Origin: Lysobacter silvisoli
GTDB lineage: Bacteria > Pseudomonadota > Gammaproteobacteria > Xanthomonadales > Xanthomonadaceae
Assembly (NCBI RefSeq): GCF_003382365.1
Contig: NZ_QTSU01000001.1
Coordinates: forward strand, 310,001 to 374,000
DNA length: 64,000 nucleotides
Reading direction: 5' to 3'
The notes beneath the pieces are model-generated. The model saw only the letters and a program-made list of their open reading frames with translations, searched no databases and had not been told where the DNA came from. Position 1 is the stretch's first letter; every line of letters starts with the position of its first letter. The position numbers were made by a program, and so were the translations under genes. Shown here piece after piece: positions 41,098-52,783 of this stretch.

Positions 41098-42255
41098 ATG
41101 CAGCGCAGCACGCTCAAGGCCTGGTTTCTGGTCCACAAGTGGACCAGCCTGGTGTGCACGCTGTTCCTGTTGCTGCTGTGCCTGACCGGCCTGCCGCTGG
41201 TGTTCTGGGAGGAGATCAGCCACCTCACCGGCGCCGATCCCGAGGTCGCGCCGGCGGCGGCGGGCGCGCGGCCGGCCAACATCGACGCGCTGGTGGCCAA
41301 GGCGCTGGCGCAGTACCCGGGCGACGTGCCGCTGTTCTTCGGCTGGGACGACCACAGCCCCAGCGTGTACGTGAACACCGGCGCGCGGCCGGACACGCCG
41401 CCGCCGGAGATGCATACGGCGGTGCTGCACCAGTACAGCGGCGAACTGCTGCCCGCGGCGCAGTTCAACGAAGGCGTGATGTATTTCGTCTACCGCCTGC
41501 ACACCGACCTGTTCCTGGGCTTGCCGGGCATGCTGTTCCTGGGCGCGATGGCGCTGCTGTTCGCCACCGCGATCGTGTCGGGCCTGGTGCTGTACGGCCC
41601 CTTCATGCGCAAGCTGCCGTTCGGCACGTTACGCACCGGGCGCAGCCGCCGCCTGGCCTGGCTGGACCTGCACAACGTGCTGGGCGTGGTTACCTTGGGC
41701 TGGGCGCTGGTGGTCGGCATCACCGGCGCGATCAACACGCTGGCCGGTCCGCTGGAGTCGGCCTGGCAGTCGGAGCAATTGGGCGAGTTCGCCGCGCGCT
41801 ACCAGGACCGGCCGCGGCCGCAGCGGCTGGCATCGCTGGACGCGGCGGTCGCCACCGCGCGCGCCGCCGAGCCGGGCATGACCCCGGCCTTCGTCAGCTT
41901 TCCCGGTACCGGCTACAGCGGCGACCATCATTACGGCGTGTTCATGCACGGCAATACGCCCTTGACCGAGCGCTTGTACCGGCCGGTGCTGATCGACGCC
42001 CAGACCGGCGAACTCACCGCGCAGCCGCAACTGCCGGGCTACATGAGCCTGCTGCTGCTGTCGCAGCCGCTGCACTTCGGCGACTACGGCAGCATGCCGC
42101 TGAAGATCCTGTGGGCCTTGCTCGACCTGCTTACCATCGCGGTGTTGGTGTCGGGCCTGACCCTGTGGTTCAAACGCGGCAGCACCGAAGCGCGCCTGCG
42201 CGAGATCGAGCGCGCCGGCGTCGACGAGAACGGTCGCGCCGAGGGCCGGGCATGA
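41098..42255 (+). CDS. PepSY-associated membrane protein (siderophore-iron reductase-like)
   Basis: The 385-residue inner-membrane protein has four membrane helices in the PepSY_TM layout: KAWFLVHKWTSLVCTLFLLL with a haem-ligating-type His, FLGLPGMLFLGAMALLFATA, LDLHNVLGVVTLGWALVVG, and LLDLLTIAVLVSGLTLWFKR, with PepSY-like periplasmic domains between. Relatives next to siderophore receptors (FsrB, FoxB, FpvG type) reduce ferric siderophores in the periplasm. It is coupled to the receptor (seven-base gap) and overlaps the next small gene by four bases. The receptor, reductase and small protein form one iron-uptake unit. Confidence 0.88.
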   Translation: MQRSTLKAWFLVHKWTSLVCTLFLLLLCLTGLPLVFWEEISHLTGADPEVAPAAAGARPANIDALVAKALAQYPGDVPLFFGWDDHSPSVYVNTGARPDTPPPEMHTAVLHQYSGELLPAAQFNEGVMYFVYRLHTDLFLGLPGMLFLGAMALLFATAIVSGLVLYGPFMRKLPFGTLRTGRSRRLAWLDLHNVLGVVTLGWALVVGITGAINTLAGPLESAWQSEQLGEFAARYQDRPRPQRLASLDAAVATARAAEPGMTPAFVSFPGTGYSGDHHYGVFMHGNTPLTERLYRPVLIDAQTGELTAQPQLPGYMSLLLLSQPLHFGDYGSMPLKILWALLDLLTIAVLVSGLTLWFKRGSTEARLREIERAGVDENGRAEGRA

Positions 42256-42437
42256 GCCGGCCGCGCGCGCCGCGCAGCCCCTTCGTCGCGCCGGCATGGA
42301 TCGCGCTGGCGAGCCTGGTCGGGTTGGTCAGCGCGCTGGTCGGCGACGGGGTGTTCGACGTGCTGTCCTGGCTGGTGTTCGCCGCGTTGATCGGGCTGAC
42401 GGCCTGGGCGTGGTTGCGGCGCGATCGCGGGCGTTGA
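42252..42437 (+). CDS. small two-helix membrane protein of the iron-uptake operon
   Basis: A 61-residue protein starting in the ATGA overlap with the PepSY gene. Two hydrophobic segments (WIALASLVGLVSALVG and VLSWLVFAALIGLTAWAWL) are followed by a basic end (RRDRGR). No family is named by eye. Small proteins of this sort often follow PepSY reductases and may be an accessory subunit. The overlap with the previous stop supports that it is translated; its length makes this less certain than its neighbours. Confidence 0.75.
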   Translation: MSRPRAPRSPFVAPAWIALASLVGLVSALVGDGVFDVLSWLVFAALIGLTAWAWLRRDRGR

Positions 42438-42486
42438 AGCCGGGCCGCAACGTGTAGGCTTGGTCGCTCCACCGAGCGAGCAACCG

Positions 42487-43305
42487 ATGCTCGAAGATCT
42501 GAATCACTGGGAACGCGATCCGGACCTCCGCGAGCCCGCAAACTGGCGCGCACGCGCGCAGGTGCTGGACGCGCTGGAGCGCAAGCTGGACCTCGCCCCC
42601 CAGGGCGCGGTCGGACTCATCGCGCGAGCGCAGTCGCTGCGCGACGCGCTGGAGCACGCGAGCACCGCGTTGTACGAGCAACTACGTGAGGCCGTGCGCA
42701 GCGGGCAGGGCGCGCGCTTGCGCGCGTACGCCGACGATCCGGCGCCCGAGGGCGACCACTACGACGCCTTGGACGAACTGCTGGCCGGCGTGCTGCGCCT
42801 GCCCGCGCCCGGCGACGCCATCGCCGCGCTGGCCCCTGAGCTGGTGGCCTACCAACCCACACCCGCGCGCCATGCCTTCGACCTGCTGCGGCGCGTGCCG
42901 CTGGCGCCCGACGATCTGCTCGTGGACGTGGGCGCCGGCCTGGGCCACCTGCCCTTGCTGGTCGCCGCCTGCACGCCGGCGCGCGCGCTGGGCGTGGAGA
43001 TCGAACCGGCCTATGTCGCCAGCGCGCAAGCCTGCGCCGACGATTTGCGCCTGGACCGTGCCGCCTTCGTTCGCGCCGACGCGCGCGAGGTCGAATGGCC
43101 GCCGGCGACGGTCTACTACCTCTACACCCCGTTTACCGGCGCGGTGTTGCGCCAGGCCCTGGATGCGCTCGCAGTGCAGGCGCGGCACCGGCCGATCCGC
43201 GTCTGCACGCTCGGCCCTTGCACTGCGACCGTCGCCGCCGAGCCTTGGCTCGACGGCGACGGGGCCGCGCGCAGCGACCGCATCGCGGTGTTCCTCAGCC
43301 GCTGA
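42487..43305 (+). CDS. class I SAM-dependent methyltransferase
   Basis: The 272-residue protein has a helical N-terminal region of about 130 residues and then a Rossmann methyltransferase domain: LLVDVGAGLGHLPLLVA (motif I), GVEIEPAYVASAQACA (acidic residue for the ribose), FVRADAREVEWPP and YYLYTPFTGAVL. The substrate is unknown; the helical N-terminus is unlike rRNA or small-molecule enzymes that I can name. ATG 42487 is chosen over a possible upstream GTG because sequence from MLEDLNHWERDP onward looks natural. It stands alone after the iron-uptake unit. Confidence 0.85.
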   Translation: MLEDLNHWERDPDLREPANWRARAQVLDALERKLDLAPQGAVGLIARAQSLRDALEHASTALYEQLREAVRSGQGARLRAYADDPAPEGDHYDALDELLAGVLRLPAPGDAIAALAPELVAYQPTPARHAFDLLRRVPLAPDDLLVDVGAGLGHLPLLVAACTPARALGVEIEPAYVASAQACADDLRLDRAAFVRADAREVEWPPATVYYLYTPFTGAVLRQALDALAVQARHRPIRVCTLGPCTATVAAEPWLDGDGAARSDRIAVFLSR

Positions 43306-43314
43306 GCGCTGCGC

Positions 43315-44004
43315 TCAGAACCACCAGATCTGCACGTCGGAGAAGGTCAGGCTCCAGTTGGTGTTGCCGCCGCCGTTGGTCGCGGCGATGAACCACCCGG
43401 CCTGGTGGGTGGGCAGGTTCGGGTACCAGGTGTCGGCCAGCGAGTGCGAATGGACGATGTTGCCGGCGGTATCGCGGATGTCGTAACCCACGCCCACCGC
43501 GTTCACGTGCAAGGTCACCAGGTACCAGGTGTAGTCCTGCAGGCCCGAGCTCCAACTGGCCGGGGGTACGGTGCTCTGGGTGCCGCCCCACAGCTCCACC
43601 GCCGACGAGGCCGGACTGGTCGCGCCCATGAGCAGGCCACGGCCCTGGATGAAGGCTTCGGACTGCGGGGTTTTGGGATTGTCCGGCGTCCAGGTGCCCT
43701 TGATCATCACCGCCAGGTGCTCGTTGGGGCTCTGGGTGAAGTAGCCGTCGGAACGGAACCAGAAGCGCATGGCCTGGGTGGTGGTGCCGGCCGGCGGCGT
43801 GGCGTTCTGCACGCCGTAGTGGAACCACAACGGCTCGTAGGGATGGTTGGGCAACTGGGTCCAGCCGGTGCTGGTGAGATTGCGGATGCGGGCCAGGCCG
43901 TTATAGAAGTCGTAGACGTAGGTGCCGTGGTTCTGCAGGCCGATCTGCTGGGCCTGGGCGAACGGGGCGCACAGCGCGAGCAACACGAACAAGAGAATTC
44001 GCAT
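43315..44004 (-). CDS. secreted beta-rich protein, unknown function
   Basis: The 229-residue protein has a clear signal peptide (MRILLFVLLALCAPFAQA) and a mature part rich in Trp, Thr, Ser and Gly with strand-like repeats (YEPLWFHYGVQN; MRFWFRSDGYF; GWFIAATNGGGNTNW; end SDVQIWWF). This looks like a concanavalin/jelly-roll fold as in secreted lectins or glucanase-like proteins, but no catalytic Glu pair is recognised. AAGGA before the ATG supports the start. It converges on the methyltransferase. Function unknown; sugar binding is one possibility. Confidence 0.75.
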   Translation of the reverse strand: MRILLFVLLALCAPFAQAQQIGLQNHGTYVYDFYNGLARIRNLTSTGWTQLPNHPYEPLWFHYGVQNATPPAGTTTQAMRFWFRSDGYFTQSPNEHLAVMIKGTWTPDNPKTPQSEAFIQGRGLLMGATSPASSAVELWGGTQSTVPPASWSSGLQDYTWYLVTLHVNAVGVGYDIRDTAGNIVHSHSLADTWYPNLPTHQAGWFIAATNGGGNTNWSLTFSDVQIWWF

Positions 44005-44234
44005 GGGTGACGATCCTTGTGGTTCCGATACGAGGGGAGGAGACGACCGGCGCAGCGCTCCGGCCGCCATTGGATTCTGCGTGGATGCCGTCGCCAGGAC
44101 TGAGATCGTTTGCACGGAGTCCGCCTCGGTCATGCAGGCCTCACCGGCCTGGCGCAAGCCCGCGACGGTTAAGCCTGGGTACGGTTCGGCGCCGTAGCCT
44201 GGGCTACACCCTCCAGGGATTCGGGAGTACGGCG

Positions 44235-44552
44235 ATGCGCAGCAAGATCTTGTTGGCGGCCCTGCTGGGCCTGGCTTGGACGCTGCCGGTTTGGGCCAGC
44301 GACTCGATCGCGTTCGGCAACCGGGTGCTGGTGCTGGGCGACGCCGTCGGCCAGGTCTACCAACTGGCCGGCACGCCGGACCGGATCAAGCGCATCGAGA
44401 ACAAGCGCGGCGCCGAGGTCGGCGAGCGCTTCGAGTACTACCGCGACGGCAAGACCATCCTGATCACCATCCGCGACGGCAGGGTCGCCGCGATCGAGGA
44501 AGTGCGCGGCAGCACTGCGATACCGCCGCCGGCCGTCGACGCGGCCAGCTGA
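44235..44552 (+). CDS. small periplasmic protein, DUF2845-like
   Basis: The 105-residue protein has a signal peptide (MRSKILLAALLGLAWTLPVWAS) and a mature part with the SmpA/DUF2845-like pattern: FGNRVLVLGDAVGQVYQLAGTPDRI, then FEYYRDGKTILITIRDGRVAAIEEV. Proteins of this type are small beta-sheet periplasmic factors of unknown role; the similarity is to the two-helix, three-strand fold. GGGAG stands before the ATG. The next feature is tRNA-Leu. Confidence 0.7.
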   Translation: MRSKILLAALLGLAWTLPVWASDSIAFGNRVLVLGDAVGQVYQLAGTPDRIKRIENKRGAEVGERFEYYRDGKTILITIRDGRVAAIEEVRGSTAIPPPAVDAAS

Positions 44553-44635
44553 TCGGGGCACCGCTGCTCTGCCTTTGCGCGCCGCCCCGCCGCGCGCCTA
44601 GAATGCCGGGCCCGCCGACGCGGGCCGGCGCGAAC

Positions 44636-44721
44636 GCGAAAGTGGCGGAATTGGTAGACGCACTGGATTTAGGTTCCAGCGGGTAACCCCCGTGCGGGTT
44701 CGAGTCCCGCCTTTCGCACCA
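44636..44721 (+). tRNA. tRNA-Leu (anticodon TAG)
   Basis: Acceptor GCGAAAG/CTTTCGC with discriminator A and encoded CCA; anticodon loop TTTAGGT; a class II variable arm (GCGGGTAACCCCCGT). It lies 32 bases before the AlkB-like gene, on the same strand. Confidence 0.97.
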
Positions 44722-44753
44722 GCCCGGTGCCGCTCCGGCGCCGCAGTACCGCC

Positions 44754-45395
44754 ATGACCGACCTGTTCGCCCCCGCCGACCGCTTCGAGCCCCTGGCCCT
44801 GGACCGGGCCGACGTGTCCCTGCTGCGCCGGTTCGACCTGGGCCTGCCCGATACCGAACTGCTGGCCGAGCTCGTCGCCGACACGCCCTGGCGTGCCGAG
44901 CGCATCGTGGTGTTCGGGCGCGAGGTGGCGCAGCCGCGGCTGAGCTGCTGGTACGGCGACGCCGACGCGCATTACGCCTATTCGGGGCTGCAGCTGGCGC
45001 CGCTGGCCTGGACCGCGCGCCTGGCCGACCTGCGCCGGCGGGTCGAGGCGGCCACGGGCGAGGCCTACAACAGCGTGCTGTTGAACTACTACCGCGACCA
45101 TCGCGACGGCATGGGCTACCACAGCGACGACGAGCCCGAACTGGGTCCGGCGCCGGCCATCGCCTCGCTGAGCCTGGGCGAGCGCCGGGTGTTCTCGATG
45201 AAGCCCAAGGGCGCCACCGGGCCGGCGCCGGTCAAGATCCCGCTGGATTCGGGCAGCCTGCTGCTGATGCGCGGCCCGACCCAGCGCCACTGGCTGCACG
45301 GTTTGGCCAAGCTGGCCCGGCCTTGCGGACCACGGCTCAACCTCACGTTTCGGCGGATCCTGCGACCCAGCGCCCGAAACCGGGCCCCGGCCTAG
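44754..45395 (+). CDS. AlkB-like 2-oxoglutarate/Fe(II) dioxygenase
   Basis: The 213-residue protein has the AlkB iron triad His123-x-Asp125 (GYHSDDEP) and His182 (HWLHGL), with the 2-oxoglutarate Arg pair in RLNLTFR. Preceding motifs NSVLLNYYRDHRDGMG and SLGERRVFSMK fit the ALKBH2/3-like branch that removes alkyl groups from DNA or RNA bases. ATG 44754 is the start, 32 bases after tRNA-Leu, so transcript overlap with the tRNA is likely. A GTG nine codons earlier would fall within a few bases of the tRNA end. Confidence 0.92.
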   Translation: MTDLFAPADRFEPLALDRADVSLLRRFDLGLPDTELLAELVADTPWRAERIVVFGREVAQPRLSCWYGDADAHYAYSGLQLAPLAWTARLADLRRRVEAATGEAYNSVLLNYYRDHRDGMGYHSDDEPELGPAPAIASLSLGERRVFSMKPKGATGPAPVKIPLDSGSLLLMRGPTQRHWLHGLAKLARPCGPRLNLTFRRILRPSARNRAPA

Positions 45396-45541
45396 GCCCG
45401 GCCGCGCCGGCCCCGGCTGGCAGCCGGCCCGGGAATCGGCGAAACTAGTAAGTTCCGCTGGCGGGCCCCCGGTCCGGTCGGCGGTCTGACACGTCTTCAA
45501 CATCGTGCCGCGGCCGGGTCGCCGCGGTAGCAGGAGTGGAT

Positions 45542-46840
45542 ATGCAAGTTTCGGTCGAATCGCTGGGCAATCTGGAACGTCGCCTCACTTTCAGCCTCCC
45601 GGCGGATCGCCTGGAGAGCCAGGTCGGCGGTCGCCTGCGCGAGATCGCGCGCGGCGCCAAGATCAAGGGCTTCCGTCCCGGCAAGGTGCCGGCCAAGGTG
45701 ATCGAGCAGCGCTTCGGCGAGCAGGTCCGCGCCGAGGTCCTCGACGGCCTGCTGCGCGAGGGCTTCAGCAACGCCGTGCGCCAGGAATCGCTGCAGCTGG
45801 CGGGCAATCCGACCATCGAGCCGGCCGACGCCGGCGCGGGCGAGCTGGCCTACACCGCCACCTTCGAAGTGGTGCCGGATTTCGGCGACATCGACGTGGC
45901 CCAGCTCAACGTGGTGCGCCACACGGCCGAGGTCGCCGATGCCGACATCGAGGCGATGATCGAGAACCTGCGCCTGCAGCGCCGCACCTGGAACCCGGTG
46001 GAGCGCGCGGCCCAGGCCGGCGACGCGGTCGAGATCGAGACCTGGTCGATGGTGGGCGATGAGCGCGTCCCGGCCGAGGGCGTGGAGCGCGGTACCACCG
46101 CGATCGGCTCCGGCGCCATGCTGCCGGCGATCGAAGACGCCCTGGTCGGCCTGAAGGCCGGCGAGGACAAGGTCGCCACGATCGAATTCCCGACCGACTG
46201 GCGCGTGGCCCAGTTCGCCGGCCGCAGCGTGGAGGTGCACCTCAAGGCCGTGTCGGTCTCCGAGCCGGTGCTGCCGGAAGTCGATGCCGCCTTCATCAAG
46301 AGCTTCGGCATCCGCAGCGGCGACGCCGACCAGTTCCGCGCCGACATCCGCACCAATCTGGAGCGCGAGCTCAAGGGCGCGCTGATGACCCGCCTGCGCC
46401 GCGAAGTCGGCGAGCAGCTGATCGCCGCCTACGCCAACGTGGAAATGCCGCCCAAGCTGGTCGAAGGCGAGGCCCGCAACATGGCCATGCAGACCGTGGA
46501 GGCCGCGCGCCGCCAGGGCCGCCACATCGAGGCTCCGGCCGACGCGCACCTGAGCTTCCTGGATAGCGCGCGCAAGCGCGTGCTGGTGGGCCTGCTGGTG
46601 GGCGAGATCGCGCGCCGCAACCAGCTGATGCTGGACCCGCGCCGCCTGAACGAGACCCTGAAGCTGATCGCCTCGACCTACGAGGAACCGCAGCAGGTGA
46701 TCGAGCTCTACCGCAACGACCAGCAGCTGATGTCCGGCCTGCAGGCCCGGGTGATGGAGGAGCAGGTGATCGACTGGATCGCCGAGCGCGCCCAGCACAC
46801 CGAGCAGCCGCTGTCGTTCAGCGAGGCGATCCGCCAGTAA
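45542..46840 (+). CDS. tig: trigger factor
   Basis: The 432-residue ribosome-bound chaperone has the ribosome-docking loop [17 protein letters not shown] near residues 42-58, a middle FKBP-like prolyl isomerase domain (about 150-240: [30 protein letters not shown]) and a long helical C-terminal chaperone domain. It shields new proteins at the exit tunnel. AGGAG before ATG 45542. It heads the tig-clpP-clpX-lon-hupB run, the usual order in proteobacteria. Confidence 0.97.
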   Translation: MQVSVESLGNLERRLTFSLPADRLESQVGGRLREIARGAKIKGFRPGKVPAKVIEQRFGEQVRAEVLDGLLREGFSNAVRQESLQLAGNPTIEPADAGAGELAYTATFEVVPDFGDIDVAQLNVVRHTAEVADADIEAMIENLRLQRRTWNPVERAAQAGDAVEIETWSMVGDERVPAEGVERGTTAIGSGAMLPAIEDALVGLKAGEDKVATIEFPTDWRVAQFAGRSVEVHLKAVSVSEPVLPEVDAAFIKSFGIRSGDADQFRADIRTNLERELKGALMTRLRREVGEQLIAAYANVEMPPKLVEGEARNMAMQTVEAARRQGRHIEAPADAHLSFLDSARKRVLVGLLVGEIARRNQLMLDPRRLNETLKLIASTYEEPQQVIELYRNDQQLMSGLQARVMEEQVIDWIAERAQHTEQPLSFSEAIRQ

Positions 46841-47020
46841 TCGTGGCCCCATGCGCGGCGCGCCGCATCGCGGCCGCCGCGCCGGTACCGGGCCGGGTGC
46901 GCGCCCTGTGACGGGCCGCCCTTGCGCTGGAGCCGGGTTGGCCCCAAGTTGGGGCTATCCGCAGCGCCGCCGATTCGGGCGGCGCCCAGCATCCAACGTC
47001 AGCCATAGGTGCCGTTTCTG

Positions 47021-47647
47021 ATGGACAACCGTATCCAAGCCCTGAACCTAGTGCCGATGGTGGTCGAGCAGACCAGCCGCGGCGAGCGCGCCTACGACAT
47101 CTATTCGCGCCTGCTCAAGGAGCGCGTGATCTTCCTGGTCGGCGGCGTCGACGACCATGTCGCCAACGTGATCGTGGCGCAGATGCTCTTCCTCGAGGCC
47201 GAGAACCCCGAGAAGGACATCAGCTTCTACATCAACTCCCCGGGCGGCGTGGTTACCGCCGGCATGGCGATCTACGACACCATGCAGTACATCAAGCCGG
47301 ACGTGAGCACGATCTGCATCGGCCAGGCCGCCTCCATGGGCGCGCTGCTGCTGGCCGCCGGCGCCAAGGGCAAGCGCTACGCGCTGCCGAACTCGCGGGT
47401 CATGATCCACCAGCCCTCGGGCGGCTCGCAGGGCCAGGCCACCGACATCGAGATCCAGGCGCGCGAGATCCTGACCCTGCGTCAGCGCCTGAACGAGGTC
47501 CTGGCCAAGCACACCGGCCAGCCGATCGAGACCATCGCCCGCGACACCGAGCGCGACAACTTCAAGAGCGCCGAGGCCGCGCGCGAGTACGGTCTGGTCG
47601 ACCAGGTGCTGGAACGCCGCCCGGACGACTCGATCCAGGCCGCCTGA
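47021..47647 (+). CDS. clpP: ATP-dependent Clp protease proteolytic subunit
   Basis: The 208-residue serine protease has the triad Ser105 ([12 protein letters not shown]), His130 (VMIHQPSG) and Asp179 ([11 protein letters not shown]). Fourteen copies form the barrel that degrades substrates fed by ClpX. Either ATG 47021 or a GTG four codons upstream (47009) could start; MDNRIQALN matches the family opening, so the ATG is taken. It lies 180 bases after tig and 178 before clpX, with no clear terminator between. Confidence 0.97.
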   Translation: MDNRIQALNLVPMVVEQTSRGERAYDIYSRLLKERVIFLVGGVDDHVANVIVAQMLFLEAENPEKDISFYINSPGGVVTAGMAIYDTMQYIKPDVSTICIGQAASMGALLLAAGAKGKRYALPNSRVMIHQPSGGSQGQATDIEIQAREILTLRQRLNEVLAKHTGQPIETIARDTERDNFKSAEAAREYGLVDQVLERRPDDSIQAA

Positions 47648-47825
47648 CGGCAGGGTCGACGGCCATAACGCGCAAGTCGTTGATCCGGAACCCCTTTGAC
47701 ATGGCGTCCGGCCCGCGGGACGGGCCGGAGCGCTGTGTTATCCTCGGGCCGAATCGGCATAAAGCAGCATCGCGGACGTACCCTCCACGGCACGTTCCGA
47801 GAACCAGGCACCAACGGGCAAAAGC

Positions 47826-49118
47826 ATGAGCGACGATCGACAGGGACGCAGCACCGGCGACAGCAGCAAGATTCTGTACTGCTCGTTCTGCGGCAAGAGC
47901 CAGCACGAGGTCCGCAAGCTGATCGCGGGACCGAGCGTGTTCATCTGCGACGAGTGCGTCGAGCTGTGCAACGACATCATCCGCGAGGAGCTCGAGGAGA
48001 AGGCGCAGTCGGCGCGTAGCCACCTGCCCAAGCCGCGCGAGATCCTCGAGGTGCTGGACCAGTACGTGATCGGCCAGCAGCGCGCCAAGCGCACGCTCGC
48101 CGTGGCCGTGTACAACCACTACAAGCGCATCGAGAGCCGGCAGAAGAACGACGACGTCGAACTGGCGAAGTCGAACATCCTGCTGGTCGGCCCGACCGGT
48201 TCGGGCAAGACCCTGCTGGCCGAGACCCTGGCCCGCCTGCTCAACGTGCCGTTCACCATCGCCGACGCCACCACGCTGACCGAAGCCGGTTACGTGGGCG
48301 AGGACGTGGAGAACATCATCCAGAAGCTGCTGCAGAAGTGCGACTACGACGTCGAGAAGGCGCAGCAGGGCATCGTCTACATCGACGAGATCGACAAGAT
48401 CTCGCGCAAGAGCGACAACCCGTCGATCACCCGCGACGTGTCCGGCGAAGGCGTGCAGCAGGCGCTGCTGAAGCTGATCGAAGGCACCATCGCCAGCGTG
48501 CCGCCGCAGGGCGGGCGCAAGCATCCGCAGCAGGAGTTCCTGCAGGTCGACACCCGCAACATCCTGTTCGTGGTGGGCGGCGCGTTCGCCGGCCTGGACA
48601 AGATCATCCAGCAGCGCAGCACCGAGGCCGGCGGCATCGGCTTCGGCGCCAAGGTCAAGAGCAGCGAGCGCAAGGTCGAGGTCGGCAAGATCCTGGCCGA
48701 CGTCGAGCCTGAGGACCTGATCAAGTTCGGCCTGATTCCCGAGTTCGTCGGCCGCCTGCCGGTGGTCGCCACGCTCGAGGAGCTGGACGAGCAGGCCCTG
48801 GTCACGATCCTGACCGAGCCCAAGAACGCCATCACCAAGCAGTTCAAGAAGCTGTTCGAGATGGAAAGCGTGGAGCTGGAGTTCCGCCCCGACGCCCTGA
48901 CCGCGATCGCGCGCAAGGCGCTCAAGCGCAAGACCGGCGCGCGCGGCCTGCGCACCATCGTCGAGTCGGTGCTGCTGGACACCATGTACGAGCTGCCCTC
49001 GCTGGAGAACGTCAGCAAGGTGGTGGTGGACGAGTCGGTCATCGACCACAAGAGCGAGCCCTACCTGATCTACCAGAGCCCGCCGGCCGCCGCGCCCAAG
49101 GTCGCCGCCGCCGACTGA
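47826..49118 (+). CDS. clpX: ATP-dependent Clp protease ATP-binding subunit ClpX
   Basis: The 430-residue AAA+ unfoldase has the N-terminal zinc-binding domain with four Cys ([15 protein letters not shown]), Walker A GPTGSGKT, Walker [10 protein letters not shown], the pore loop GYVGEDV and a C-terminal sensor region ([12 protein letters not shown]). It recognises ssrA-tagged and other proteins and threads them into ClpP, whose gene is directly upstream. The IGF-like ClpP-docking loop falls within IGFGAKVK. Length is standard. Confidence 0.97.
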   Translation: MSDDRQGRSTGDSSKILYCSFCGKSQHEVRKLIAGPSVFICDECVELCNDIIREELEEKAQSARSHLPKPREILEVLDQYVIGQQRAKRTLAVAVYNHYKRIESRQKNDDVELAKSNILLVGPTGSGKTLLAETLARLLNVPFTIADATTLTEAGYVGEDVENIIQKLLQKCDYDVEKAQQGIVYIDEIDKISRKSDNPSITRDVSGEGVQQALLKLIEGTIASVPPQGGRKHPQQEFLQVDTRNILFVVGGAFAGLDKIIQQRSTEAGGIGFGAKVKSSERKVEVGKILADVEPEDLIKFGLIPEFVGRLPVVATLEELDEQALVTILTEPKNAITKQFKKLFEMESVELEFRPDALTAIARKALKRKTGARGLRTIVESVLLDTMYELPSLENVSKVVVDESVIDHKSEPYLIYQSPPAAAPKVAAAD

Positions 49119-49138
49119 ACCGGCGCCCCATGGACGCC

Positions 49139-49156
49139 TTGCGACCTAGGTCGCAA
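49139..49156. promoter_or_regulatory. 18-bp perfect palindrome between clpX and lon
   Basis: TTGCGACCTAGGTCGCAA is perfectly symmetric and begins 21 bases after the clpX stop, about 190 bases before lon. There is no T tract, so it looks more like a protein site than a terminator. A second hairpin (49197-49220, GGCCCGCGCT-GCGA-AGCGCGGGCC) follows. No regulator can be named. Confidence 0.45.
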
Positions 49157-49343
49157 TCGGCTGTAAGCGGCTGATTCAACGATGGTTTCCTGCCCCGGCC
49201 CGCGCTGCGAAGCGCGGGCCGCTTGCATCCTATCGCCCAGGCCCCCATAACCGTGGCCAGGGGCCTCGTTGCCCGAAAAATCCGGTCCCGGGCGCCCGCA
49301 TGGCGCCGGGCCGCCGCCCGTTCACCTCCCCCCCGGAGCTGTC

Positions 49344-51779
<2,436 letters not shown>

Positions 51780-51843
51780 GTAATTCCGCTGGTCGGAAAG
51801 CGCACGAATGGGCTGGAAGGCCCGTCGTTGCTAGCTTTCACGC

Positions 51844-51872
51844 TTGCAGCACCAAAATACCGCTGGTATAAC
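51844..51872 (+). promoter_or_regulatory. sigma-70 type promoter of hupB
   Basis: TTGCAG (51844-51849), exactly 17 bases, then TATAAC (51867-51872). It lies in the 223-base gap between lon and hupB and leaves a 5' leader of roughly 120 bases. Confidence 0.7.
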
Positions 51873-52002
51873 GACCGCAACCGCGCGCACGCTGCTCAAG
51901 ACGCAGCAAGACGCGGCGAAAACGATCGACGTGGCCCGCTCGCGCAGCGCGCCGCGCCGATTCTCAGAACACGCGGTAACACCGCACAGGGAGTCCAAAA
52001 GA

Positions 52003-52275
52003 ATGAACAAGGGTGAATTCATCAGCGCCGTCGCCGATGCCGCCGAGCTGTCCAAGACCGACGCGGCCAATGCCGTCGACGCCGTGATCGACGTGATCAC
52101 CAAGGCGCTGAAGAAGGGCGATACCGTTACGCTGGTGGGCTTCGGTACGTTCCAGGTCCGTAAGCGCGCTGCGCGCCAGGGCCGCAACCCGAAGACCGGC
52201 GCCACCATCAAGATCAAGGCCTCGAAGAATCCGGCGTTCAAGGCTGGCAAGGCGCTGAAGGATGCTGTAAACTAA
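52003..52275 (+). CDS. hupB: DNA-binding protein HU-beta
   Basis: The 90-residue histone-like protein has the HU fold: [39 protein letters not shown] (the DNA-clasping arm with the intercalating Pro at NPKTG) and the ending [15 protein letters not shown]. It bends and compacts DNA. Its own promoter is upstream. tRNA-Val starts 11 bases after the stop, so the mRNA probably continues into the tRNA cluster. Confidence 0.98.
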   Translation: MNKGEFISAVADAAELSKTDAANAVDAVIDVITKALKKGDTVTLVGFGTFQVRKRAARQGRNPKTGATIKIKASKNPAFKAGKALKDAVN

Positions 52276-52286
52276 GCGACTCGCTC

Positions 52287-52361
52287 GGGTGCTTAGCTCA
52301 GCGGTAGAGCGTCTCCTTTACACGGAGAGGGTCGGGGGTTCGAAACCCTCAGCACCCACCA
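52287..52361 (+). tRNA. tRNA-Val (anticodon TAC)
   Basis: Acceptor GGGTGCT/AGCACCC with discriminator A and encoded CCA; anticodon loop TTTACAC in TCTCC/GGAGA. It is 11 bases after hupB and probably processed from the same transcript. Confidence 0.97.
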
Positions 52362-52423
52362 CCTACTGCGGAGCCGCCCACCGGTAACGGTGGCGCCAAG
52401 CTCGGAGACAGGTTTCAAAGCGC

Positions 52424-52500
52424 GGAGTGGTAGTTCAGTCGGTTAGAATGCTGGCCTGTCACGCCGGAGGTCGCGGGTTCGAGTCCCGTCCACTCCGCCA
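52424..52500 (+). tRNA. tRNA-Asp (anticodon GTC), copy 1
   Basis: Acceptor GGAGTGG/CCACTCC, discriminator G, encoded CCA; anticodon loop CTGTCAC. It is identical to copies 2 and 3. Confidence 0.97.
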
Positions 52501-52507
52501 GTTTCGC

Positions 52508-52539
52508 CAAAGGCGCCGGAAACGGCGCCTTTGTTTTTA
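52508..52539 (+). terminator. terminator after tRNA-Asp copy 1
   Basis: AAAGGCGCC-GGAAAC-GGCGCCTTT followed by GTTTTTAT. The same hairpin recurs after copy 2 at 52688-52719. Confidence 0.85.
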
Positions 52540-52603
52540 TATAAGTGAGGGTCGTCGATTTTGCTGCGCAGCGGCAAAACCGGCGGGCCCAGGTTTCAAA
52601 AGC

Positions 52604-52680
52604 GGAGTGGTAGTTCAGTCGGTTAGAATGCTGGCCTGTCACGCCGGAGGTCGCGGGTTCGAGTCCCGTCCACTCCGCCA
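52604..52680 (+). tRNA. tRNA-Asp (anticodon GTC), copy 2
   Basis: Identical in sequence to copy 1 and offset by exactly 180 bases. Confidence 0.97.
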
Positions 52681-52687
52681 GTTTCGC

Positions 52688-52719
52688 CAAAGGCGCCGGA
52701 AACGGCGCCTTTGTTTTTA
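52688..52719 (+). terminator. terminator after tRNA-Asp copy 2
   Basis: Same hairpin as after copy 1 (AAAGGCGCC / GGCGCCTTT, then GTTTTTAT). Confidence 0.85.
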
Positions 52720-52783
52720 TATAAGTGAGGGTCGTCGATTTTGCTGCGCAGCGGCAAAACCGGCGGGCCCAGGTTTCAAAAGC

